Origin: Drechmeria coniospora
Taxonomy: Eukaryota > Ascomycota > Sordariomycetes > Hypocreales > Ophiocordycipitaceae
NCBI RefSeq assembly: GCF_001625195.1
Contig: NC_054391.1
Coordinates: 1,922,001-1,986,000, forward strand
DNA length: 64,000 bases
Direction of reading: 5' to 3'
Shown here: one piece after another, positions 22,271-31,288 of the stretch
Numbering within the stretch: position 1 is the stretch's first letter
How the letters are laid out: every line of letters starts with the position of its first letter
Position numbers and translations under genes: made by a program
The notes under the pieces: model-generated
What the model was told of the DNA's origin: nothing
Seen by the model: only the letters and a program-made list of their open reading frames with translations
The model's database searches: none

Positions 22271-22983
22271 CGGAGTATTAATAATTGGTTAATACCTGGA
22301 AGGGACATTTGCTGTGTGTACTACATAGGTCGGTGTACGTGCTCGATGCCCAGCTCTGTTAGAGGTCCCTTGCAAGGTATTCCCTACCGTAGTACTTTGT
22401 AACTACAGTGGTGTATTAGTACTGTAAGTACGGAGTAGTAGGAGGTAGGCTGTAAAACTTCCGACTTCAGTCTGCGTGGTGACGTGCCAACGCAGCATGT
22501 ACTTACGCGGGAGTACTTCTCCTTATTCGGAAAGTATTGACATCGTGCTCGTACTAATACCTATTAGGACGCTTTACCACCGCTCGGACACGTCAAGAGC
22601 ACAAAATCCGAGCAACTACATAGCACTGTTACGTTGGACATGCACGCATACATGTCGATGCCTGCACGTGCACGAGAATGAGTGCACATGAAAAATACCA
22701 GCACGAGCATGGATCTGCCCGTGCGACGAGTATTTGTTGTGCCACGTACTATCGATCCAGGACATGCCGCACATGCATGCTCCGCTGTGCCTATATGTAA
22801 GTACACTCGCATGCCTACAGCAGCCGGCACACTGCAGAGCAGCTGTGCATCCACAGGTACCGTACTCCGTACTCATCATATTGACAGGTAGGTGTACTTG
22901 CTTACAGTGGTTGTACTGGACTCGGTCTGTACTTTGGTACACCTGGCCGGGCACGGGATGGGCCAGGCCGCGAGACCCGCATA

Positions 22984-23082
22984 GGGGAGGGGGGAAGGGG
23001 GGCGGGGGGGCCGCAGGGGTCCGCTCCCTGACGGATGCTGTCCCGACGGGATGCCGTGCCGAGCCCCCCCCCCCCCCCCCCC
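22984..23082. repeat. G-run tract and 19-base C run
   Basis: Plus strand 22984-23012 has four consecutive runs of at least four G separated by one or two bases. A run of 19 C follows at 23064-23082. The first fits the G-quadruplex pattern on the plus strand, the second places a G-run on the minus strand. Confidence 0.8.
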
Positions 23083-23694
23083 GCCCCCATACGATTGCGT
23101 GCACACCTTCTTGCAGTACCGAGTACAGCAGTACTTGTACAGCACACGGCAACGGTAGCACGGCAAGTACAACGTACAGCGCATGCGCAATCACCTACAG
23201 ATACCCTTGGCACAAACAGTAATGTCAGAGTGTCGAATGGTTTGCCGTAATTAGTGGGCGGGCTGGAATACGGATTCTTGTACGTGCCGTCAGTCGTCAA
23301 CCTCCATTATTCAACCTCGTACCCGACTACAGTGCACTGTACTCCGTAGTTGTGCATGCTAATGCGAAAGGGGGGAGGGAGTGCCTTGACACCCTACAAA
23401 ATAATTTCAGCTGCCGGCCAGGGGTGCCCTGCTCGTATGCTGCACGAGCCTTGTGCCGCATCGCCCCGGACTCAGGCTAGCAGCGGTTGCTCCCGCCACC
23501 CTCCCTCCGTCGACGGCGTGCTGCCCGCCCCTATTCCTTACGAGTCAGGGGGAGAGCTCGTTCGGTGTGGTGGCCCGAGGTGGCCGATATGAGATCCCTC
23601 GCTGCCCGTCATCGAGATGCTGAAACACAAACGCATGTACTTTGTCGTCAACGCTTACTCGCATGCTCGACAGGGCTCCGTTATTATGGCAGCC

Positions 23695-23753
23695 ATCTAC
23701 ACCTTCGTGGCCAAGGTCGACCAGGCTGTCGACCTGCTCGAGCAGCGCGCTAG
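23695..23753 (+). pseudogene. GPN1-like coding fragment
   Basis: A short stretch translating as TFVAKVDQAVDLLEQRAR matches [18 protein letters not shown] of the GPN1 gene in this window (minus strand, 30323-30361). Across the 39-nt core 33 bases are identical, with differences mostly at third positions. No P-loop or GPN motif lies nearby and the rest of the frame is unlike GPN1, so this looks like a relic or captured fragment rather than a gene. Chance or domain-level convergence cannot be excluded. Confidence 0.4.
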
Positions 23754-24699
23754 AGTGGCCCTCGACGATGGGATGAACAGCTTCGACATAGGCTGTACCA
23801 AAAGGCCAGCGACTGAGGATGATTTAATCGATCGACCTACCGCCGACTCCCTAGTATCCATTCATCGCACGTGCTCGTACGTGTAATTACCAAGTAGGTC
23901 CATCATCGTCGCCAGTGGCACGCTGTCGGCCGACCGCAACCACGTTCCTGTCACCAGCTTCTAAGCCAGCCCGGAGCGAAAACCGAAGGCTCGTAGCTCT
24001 TGTTCAAATTATAACAACAGGCAGCACAGTTGGACGGCGCGCATCGAACAACAACGCGAATGATTCGACGAGAGCTCATCACCATTCCTCTTCGCGCCCG
24101 CTTGCTGCAGCACGGCGCCTTGCCGCGCGTGCATTTGCCTGCCGGCAATTTGTCGTCACCGACGCCGAGGGAGAGCAACGGGTACCGCGGCAACGGTGCC
24201 GGACTGGCGCGCTAGTCGTGGGGCTCGAGCGTGTGGGCACCAGCAACATCGGCAGTTCGAGATGGACGGCTGGCTCGGCCACAGAGCACTGCTTGCTCCC
24301 CCGTGGCATGAACTTTGGGAATTTCCGGCACGGCGTCGGCTTTTCCATTATGAGACGCGCCTGGGTCGCCCACGGCAGGGAGGCTTCCGGCTCTCCCATC
24401 TCAGCCTGCGGCCGTGTCACATGGTTGCCATCTCCGTCGACTGCGCTGTCAAAGGGTCGTAGCCGTCGCCTTTTCCCCACGCCCCCGGGGGTGGGGGGGT
24501 TGTTGAGCCCTTGCGGGAGTGACATGTCGCCAGCTCTTCCCGATGACCAACGGCATCGGTTGCACCAGGCCTTGCTCGGAGCAGAGGATACTGGAAAGGC
24601 AGGGAAAGCTGCTGCTACCGTTGTCGGCAGCAGAATAAGCGGACAAGCCGTTCCGTTCGGGCCTGGTAGAAAATGTCGAGCAAAAGTCTTGGTCCGAGG

Positions 24700-25356
24700 T
24701 TACAGCTTGGGCATGTCCATGTCCTCTTCTAGCACGGCGGCGACCTCCCGCCTGATGGCCGAGGCCAGTTTGTCCGCCTCCTCCTCGTCGAGCTCCTCGC
24801 GGCGACCCTTGCCGAACATGGTGAAGCTCTCGCGGAAGCGACCGCTGGCGCGAATGTCCGGCCGCGGGATGAGATGGTAGTGCACGTGCGGCACGACCTG
24901 GGAGGCGGCTGCGCCGTTGTTCTGGACCACGTTCCAGTCGTCGACGCCCGTGGCCCGCGCGAGGGCGGCCGAGAGGACGCGGACGTAGGCGCCGAGCTCG
25001 CGGGCCTCGGCGGCGGACGCGTCCGTGAGCTTGGGTCGGTGCGGTCGCGGGCAGAGGAGCAGGTGGCCCGGGGACAGGGGCATGATGTCTAGGAAGCCGA
25101 CGAGGGAGGGCGTCGAGAGGACGATGAAGGACGTCGGCGACGTGAGCTCGACATCGACCGAGGCCGGTGGGTGACGGGGGTCGTAGGGCCTGTGAGCGGC
25201 GGCGATGTCGCAGAAGGGACAGTCGTCGTCGAGCATGGCGCGCGGTATGGTGCCGCTGCCACGGCTGCCCGAATGGACAGGACGGTGGACGTTGGTTGGG
25301 CGCGGTTCCGGTGGCGGCGTGGACGACGAGGGTGCTGGATCTTCTGGACCCGTCAT
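24700..25356 (-). CDS. HIT-family nucleotide-binding protein
   Basis: 218 aa from the ATG at 25356 (MTGPEDPAP); an ATG eight codons upstream (25380) would give 226. HIT proteins are small nucleotide hydrolases or transferases. The histidine-triad motif HVHYHLIPR is clear, preceded by WNVVQNNGAAASQVVPH and by PLSPGHLLLCPRPH. CPFCDI near the start is the usual HIT entry motif with a possible zinc-binding pair. The N-terminal 40 residues are Pro/Ser-rich, and an acidic helix (REELDEEEADKLASAIRREVAAVLEED) forms the tail. Single exon. The exact subclass (Hint-like versus other fungal HIT) is not settled. Confidence 0.87.
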   Translation of the reverse strand: MTGPEDPAPSSSTPPPEPRPTNVHRPVHSGSRGSGTIPRAMLDDDCPFCDIAAAHRPYDPRHPPASVDVELTSPTSFIVLSTPSLVGFLDIMPLSPGHLLLCPRPHRPKLTDASAAEARELGAYVRVLSAALARATGVDDWNVVQNNGAAASQVVPHVHYHLIPRPDIRASGRFRESFTMFGKGRREELDEEEADKLASAIRREVAAVLEEDMDMPKL

Positions 25357-27084
25357 CGAGCCGAGGTTACGGCAGTGCAAACGGCGCCGCCTCTTCCGGA
25401 CTCATAACCTCTTACGAGGTGCAGGATAACAGTGGAGGTTCGCACGAGACTCGTGATGGAGGAGTAGGAGTGCTGAACAGCAGCTAGCTGGTAACGGGAA
25501 ACAGGTGATGTGTGGGTGGTTTTCTTCTACCGAGCACAATGCCCGAGGTTCATCCTGTGGGGTAATGCAGTAGTACAGTAAGTACACGCAAGTAGCGCCT
25601 TGGTGGCTGCGCTGGCTGTCTGGCTGTCGGGCAGCAAGCAAGCTCGGGCTCAAACTCCTCCCACAATGCCCGCCTCTGACAGCTTCGGTTCTGTTTCTTT
25701 TCTCGCTCTTGTAAGGATTTGCGCCAACAGCCAGTGCCACCGTGTCCGAGTCTTCACTACCTCGGGGTCACCAAAACTCGGGGCAGCATCCAACGTCTAC
25801 GGATTTCCGCACTCGCGAAAACTGCACCTGATCCAAGTGATGACTAACCCCTAGAGCCATGCCTGGTCGAAGAAGCATCCGACAACTATGCTTTTCCGTT
25901 CCTACCAGCGACCGCGCCTAGGGTAACCTTACGGAGTCCAAGCCACGGCCTGCCCCGAAACCACGAGGGTCCAGGTCAACATTCTGGCTGTGGTCGCAGC
26001 ATCGACTAGCTCGTCAAGAGCGTTATGGAAGGGATCGTGAGCGAAGCAAGCTTTGATGCGACATGGTATTTGTCTCCTCGTTACTCCGTAGCGATATCAG
26101 TCATGTGCAGATTACAGTACATGTACCTACACCTTAGTTTTGTCACTATTTAGGTACCTAATAGGTACTGCAGTCAGCATAGTCTCAAGGCAGCCATTGC
26201 AACGAGGCACTGCAACCAACGTAGTCGCTGCGTTATGACAACCAGTGTCCATTTGCACACGTCGGACTTGGCCAACCTGCAAGTAGTATGTATATTTACG
26301 AAACCTGCAGGAATCCTAGCCAACCGTGTATTTGCCCACCACGAAGCTCTTCGTTTGGAAGCAATAGTATTGCTCGCTAGGTACAGAGTATTCTTCACCT
26401 GCATGTACTTGTAATTACTTGTTACTCCGTACTGTATGTACTTGTGCATGCGCAGTACTTGTAGGTGTCGGTACTCGTAATTGAGGGTACACGTACTCCC
26501 TGCTCGGCAGAATTAATACCTAATAATCGTTACTTGTACTCCGTGCTACAGGTGTACCGAAGTACGGAGTAAGTACTGTCATGTTTGCCTATCAAGTAAG
26601 TACAAAGTTGAACAAGTAATAGAGGTTTTTCTCGCAATTTTCTGTTATTACCACACCACACATCGCCGATTCATCGATGACAAATCGCCTCTTCTCGACT
26701 CGTCAGCACCTCTCCTCAATCGTGCTTGCGGATGGCAGCCATGACTAATTAACACTGATGGCTGCCCGCAACGCTAATTACTAGTTGTATTCACCAATCG
26801 GCCACCCGAGTTCGGACACGAGCCGTTGGCCGTAAGAATATTTAAACAATACTGTATTTGTAGTCCATGCTGGCGGCACCAACCCAGTACGGGGTAGTTC
26901 AATGACGAGGTATAGTTACCGACGGCTGGAAAAAAAAATCATCGTGGAGCATCCCGACTCCTACCTAATATCGCCCCGTCATCCATCACCCTCCCATCGT
27001 CCCACCACTCCATCATCCTACCATCTAATCGTCCTGCCATCCCATCCTCGCAGCCTACGCGTCGCACTGTCGACGTCCATCTCC
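25357..27084. other. Intergenic with dispersed motif cluster
   Basis: Promoter side of the HIT gene (-) and of the DRE2 gene (+). TACTCCGTAC-type motifs occur from about 26,080 to 26,590, with AT-rich sequence at 26,600-26,860. No gene supported. Confidence 0.65.
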
Positions 27085-28005
27085 ATGGCCATGGCCGACA
27101 CCCGTAGCCTGCTCCTCGCGCCGCCGTCGGTCGCCGCCCACGAGGATCAGCTGCGCTCCGTCTTCGCCACCTTCGACCGCGCCTCGACCGACCTCCAGAT
27201 GCTCGACCGCCTCTCCGCCGGCCTCGTCACCCTGCCGCCCGCCACCTACGATCTCGTCCTCGTCCTTACCGGCACCGACGGCTCGCGTCGCGGCGAGGCC
27301 CTTGACCTCATGGACCGTCACCTCTACGGCCGAATCGTGTCCTCCATGAAGGCCGGTGCCAGCTTGAGCTTCGAGCATGGCCGCGTCGATGTCAAAGAGG
27401 CCATCCTGGCGGGGCTCGTCGAAAAGCAGGATGGCACGTTCGAGAAGCTCGCCGACGAGGAGGCCGTAGTGCCCTTGCGCTTTGTCAGCAGGACGAAGAA
27501 GGCACCTGTCCCGAATGGCACCAGCCATGCCGACGCGAGCACGGTTCGCTACGACTTCAGCAAGATGGACGACGATGACGACGACATCATCGACGAAAAC
27601 GGCCTGCTCACCGACGAGGATCTCAACCGCCGTCCCGTCCAGCGTGCGTCCCTTCCGTCCCCCCGCACCCATGCGACGACTGATCAAATACTGACCGCGA
27701 TGGCAGCCTCCGACTGCAATCCACAAAAGCGCCGCCGCCCCTGCAAGGACTGCACCTGCGGCCTGGCGGCCAAGTTCGAAGCCGAGGACAAGCAGCGGCG
27801 TGCGGCGGCCGACGCGGGTCTCACCGCCATGCTCGACGCCAACGACCTCAACGAGCTCGACTTCACCGTCGAGGGCAAGACGGGCTCGTGCAACAACTGC
27901 TCACTCGGCGACGCCTTCCGCTGCTCCACCTGCCCCTACATCGGCCTACCGCCCTTCAAACCGGGCGAGGAGGTGCGGATCATGAATGACATGGCGCAGC
28001 TGTAG
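27085..28005 (+). CDS. DRE2: Fe-S cluster assembly protein DRE2 (anamorsin)
   Basis: CDS join(27085..27643,27707..28005), 285 aa. Dre2 works with the diflavin reductase Tah18 in the cytosolic iron-sulfur assembly pathway. The N-terminal methyltransferase-like domain (LLLAPPSVAAHEDQL, DLQMLDRLSAGLVTLPPATYDLVLVLT) leads through an acidic linker to the C-terminal CIAPIN1 region. The first motif is CNPQKRRRPCKDCTC and the second CNNCSLGDAFRCSTC (CX2C-X7-CX2C). The 63-nt intron (GTGCGT, TACTGAC branch, GGCAG) is stop-free and a multiple of three, so the unspliced frame also stays open. Splicing gives RPVQPSDCNPQ, as in relatives. The frame is open upstream to 26902, but that part is low-complexity and unlike the family; MAMADTRS is the preferred start. 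Confidence 0.92.
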   Translation: MAMADTRSLLLAPPSVAAHEDQLRSVFATFDRASTDLQMLDRLSAGLVTLPPATYDLVLVLTGTDGSRRGEALDLMDRHLYGRIVSSMKAGASLSFEHGRVDVKEAILAGLVEKQDGTFEKLADEEAVVPLRFVSRTKKAPVPNGTSHADASTVRYDFSKMDDDDDDIIDENGLLTDEDLNRRPVQRASLPSPRTHATTDQILTAMAASDCNPQKRRRPCKDCTCGLAAKFEAEDKQRRAAADAGLTAMLDANDLNELDFTVEGKTGSCNNCSLGDAFRCSTCPYIGLPPFKPGEEVRIMNDMAQL

Positions 28006-28860
28006 CTGGCCGGCTGGAGAACGATTGCATGGGATGGCGTTTGTTTGCTGGGATTTTATTCATTTCAACTTTGATCACGCCTGATGAATGAATGGCATGC
28101 GCTGGATAGGGCCGAGGGTATAAATACGGCCAGGGAGATTCTACAAATACATACACAAATTTACTTGTTGCGCCAGCAAGTCTTGCATGAGTACCCTCCG
28201 TGTCGGCAATAGAATGTCGGAGAGTACGGACCCCTAGGGTCGCGGGGGCTGGATCTGAAGATCGACATGGACGAATACAAGGATAGTACCTACTCTCTCG
28301 TGCTCCGCACCTGTCCTCTTATTTCTGTGAGCGGAGAGGTTGTCTTGAATTGTGAGAGTGTGCTGGCCATGTCTACTTACTTGCCTTAGCATGTGATGGA
28401 AGGAACAATAACTTTGTAAGCGTGATAGTACAAGTACAAGTACAGTAAGTACATGTGAGCACTTGCAATAGGTGTAAGTAAGTATTACAGTACATGTACA
28501 AGTACGGATTGGTCTCAATTAATACTCCGTAATACAAGTTCAAGTACGGAGTATTCAACGGAAACCCTCCATCCTACTATACAGTACTAACTAATACTTA
28601 CTGTACGGAGTAAGTACGGAGTACTTAGAGCACAGTATGGAGCACATGTCCCTACCTACCCAGGTATCACTGAAAGTGGGACGGGGGGACAACCGTGAGC
28701 CCAAAGCAAATCTTGACCGCCTAATTCTGCCACTTGACGACTTGCCAGCCGCTGCCATCTTTTCCATCCTCCACCGTCGCCGTGCCCCAAACGTTCGAAC
28801 GCAGCCTTCGGCATCCACGACGATCCCCTTCCTCCAGAGACGCAAACCAAGCCGCCGAAG
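28006..28860. other. Intergenic with motif cluster
   Basis: The 3' region of DRE2 and the promoter of the RNA polymerase subunit gene. TACAAGTAC and TACTCCGTA-type motifs are dense at about 28,420-28,630. No gene supported. Confidence 0.7.
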
Positions 28861-29225
28861 ATGCCGCGCGAAGAATACCAAGTTCCCTCCGCAGGCGCCG
28901 CCTCGGCCACAAGTGCCTCCCGCGGTGCCACTGGTCCCAGTCACCACCAGCACGACGCCGCCGCTCGGTCCGTCATGTCGTACATCTGCGGAGACTGCGG
29001 CGGGAGCGTCACTATCGGCAAGGACGCCCTCGTGGCGTGCCCCCATTGCGCAGGCAGGGTGCTCTACAAGGAGCGCACCAAGAGGTGAGCTGGCTGTCGC
29101 CCTTTTCTCTGCTTCCCCGCCTCTCCTCGTTGCCTCGTCCGCGGAACAACCAACGCAGGCCAGCCAAGGAGATGACAAATCGCTAACCTCGCCGATGCAG
29201 GATGGTCCAGTTCGAGGCGAGGTGA
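28861..29225 (+). CDS. RPC10: RNA polymerase I/II/III shared subunit RPC10 (RPB12)
   Basis: CDS join(28861..29084,29201..29225), 82 aa. This is the smallest shared zinc-ribbon subunit of the three nuclear RNA polymerases. The start MPREEYQVP resembles the yeast start. The zinc site is CGDC...CPHC, followed by RVLYKERTKR. The second exon encodes only the last residues MVQFEAR, completing the invariant tail. The intron is 116 nt, donor GTGAGC, branch CTAAC and acceptor GCAG, splitting the Arg codon AG|G. Yeast has 70 residues; the extra length here is an Ala/Ser/His-rich stretch at residues 11-37. It is convergent with GPN1, whose product helps assemble and import RNA polymerase II. Confidence 0.95.
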
Positions 29226-29467
29226 TGGTTGAGCAGCCGGTCGACGTGGGTTTGGGCGTGGTGAGCATGACGAAAATCAACCAGTCGTTTTCTTCTTTGG
29301 AGTTTGGGCATGGGGCGCGTCAAACGCCTGTGATGTGACAGGCACGCAGCATCGAGCATGAACATGAACATGAAAATTTTGCCGGACGAGCACCTTCGTC
29401 TCTGCCTCCTCGTGTATAAAATGGACCACCAGGCCACCGCTCTTACGCCAAACGCCGGGTCGCCCCA

Positions 29468-30714
29468 TCACTTTCGCTGCGAGTGCAGGAACTTGGCGAA
29501 GCTAGCGTCCTTCATGACGGAATCGTCGTTTTCCCCCATCGCCGCGTTGTACCGCTCCTGCAATCCCTCCTTGATCCGCTCCTCGTCCGAGTCGTCGTCG
29601 TCCGAGTCGTCGTCGCTCGCAACCTCGACATCGTCATCATTGTCCTTGGCCTTGGTCCGCGATGGCTGCGATGACTGCTTCCCGACGGCCATGCCCTCCA
29701 TCATCTTGTCGAGCTGCTTCTCGCGCGTCACCTTCCGCTGCTCCTCGCGCTCCGCCCTCCTCCGCTGCAGCTCCGGGTAGTAGTCGCGCATGAACTCGGC
29801 CTTCTTCTCCTCGACGGCGGCGAAGAAGTCGTCGACGCCGGTGCCCAGGCGCGAACTCACGCCAACCATGCTAAGGTGAGAGTAAAACTCCTCGAGCATG
29901 AGGCTCATGGAGTTGAGAAGGCTGCCCATGTACCCGTTGCCGCCATGGCCGCCGCCCTCGACGCCGCCAAACGCATCCGACTCCTCGTCGCGCTGCAGAG
30001 CCGCCTGGAAGGCCTCGAAGTCGGTCATCCACTCCTTGGCAAAGGCGGCGTCCTTGACGTCCGTCTTGTTGAAGACGAGTATCATCGGCAGCTTGGTCTT
30101 GTAGAGGATGGAACAGGCGTAGAGCATGTTGGACATGAACGTCGACGTCGACGCCGTTCGCGGCGTGTCGATGATGTAGGCGATGACGGTCGGGAACGAG
30201 GACGCGAGCGACTCGAGCAGTATCGTGCCCGAAGCTGACCAGACAAAGACCTCGATCTGGCCGGGCGTGTCGACGAGGATTCTGTCGATCGGTACTCGCT
30301 CAGGTTTGTCGGCATCTGGTTTGGCTCGCTTCTCGAGCAGGTCAACGACCTGGTCGACCTTGGTGGCGAAGAGATTTAGGGAGGTGAGGATGCCTCCGTT
30401 GGGACCGAGGTTGTACTGCTTCATCACCTCCTCGTAGTTGACCGAGTCGCGGATGTCGATGTTAGACTCGAACGGGACCGTGAGCACGGCGGGGTCGAGG
30501 TTCATGACGTAGGGTGGGTTCTTCTTCTCGTGGAGGTGAGCGTTGATGCGCTGCATGAACGTCGTCTTGCCCGAGCCTGCGTGCGTCGTGAGCGTTGACC
30601 TCTTCATCGAGCCGCCAGTACAGGCCAAGGATGCTCACCAGCCATGCCGACGCAGACGATGGCCACCGGCGGTGAGCCCGAACCATCGGCTGTAGACGAC
30701 GACGAAGACGCCAT
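29468..30714 (-). CDS. NPA3: GPN-loop GTPase 1 (NPA3/XAB1)
   Basis: CDS complement(join(29468..30576,30639..30714)), 394 aa. GPN1 is needed for assembly and nuclear import of RNA polymerase II. The P-loop GMAGSGKT is at residues 23-30 and is split by the intron. The GPN loop (LGPNGG) is at 83-85, DTPGQIE and the guanine-specifying FNKTD follow. The acidic, coiled C-terminal tail ([20 protein letters not shown], then a terminal basic stretch) is typical. Intron 62 nt: GTGAGC...CGCAG. The first exon is [25 protein letters not shown]. Without splicing, the minus-strand frame reads through a false N-terminus lacking the P-loop glycine, so the intron is well supported. Confidence 0.94.
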
Positions 30715-31288
30715 CGCGAGTCCGGCGGTCGCTGCTGTGAAGGGGTGTCGCGGATCCCACAGCACAGGAGCTGGTGCAGCTTCGGGAGCACGAGTGGTGA
30801 CAGGATCCGGAACTGGTGCCTGTATTGGTGTGGGCACAACCCGCAACAGAAGAGGAGGCGAAGCGGAATGTCTGGTTCGAATTTTTGGATGGCAGCACCT
30901 CGCCCAGCTACAGATATAATAAGCAGAGAGGTAAAGTATTATTACGTGACTGCACCCCCACCCCCCACTACTGGCATCTTCAACTGACCCGCAGCAGCAA
31001 CACCATTTTATTACTACTCGGTATTACTCCGTACCATCAATCAAACCATCAATAAGACCTGCCGCAGTTGCAGTGCATCGTCCCCAGGCTGGCTGTACAT
31101 GCACATGTACGTATCATAAGTACAGTAGATAATAGTGACCGCCCGCTCGTCGACGGTTGCACCGACTGAGGCTTTCATTCATACCGAGTCTCCCAGAATG
31201 CCGTACGCCTGCCTACCCTACATTCGTTACCGCCGGCATCAGTGTCCATTCCAACGGCCATCAGCATGACCGTTTGCGAATGCCTCGC
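30715..31288. other. Intergenic
   Basis: Lies upstream of GPN1 and downstream of the ChAPs gene, both on the minus strand. A TATTACTCCGTAC motif sits at about 31,020-31,032. No gene supported. Confidence 0.7.

Larger units (their letters stand above)
20927..24699. other. Gene-poor spacer with palindromes and G/C tracts
   Basis: No intact gene supported. It contains a 24-bp perfect palindrome (22247-22270), motif clusters at about 22,240-22,560, a multi-run G-rich tract (22984-23012), a 19-base C run (23064-23082) and a fragment resembling the GPN1 gene (23695-23753). The long plus-strand frame 23915-24880 runs antisense through the HIT gene and is judged a shadow. Confidence 0.65.

Noticed and set aside
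23915..24880. 321-codon plus-strand frame
   Set aside because: It runs antisense through the well-supported HIT gene and has no recognisable features; a shadow frame.
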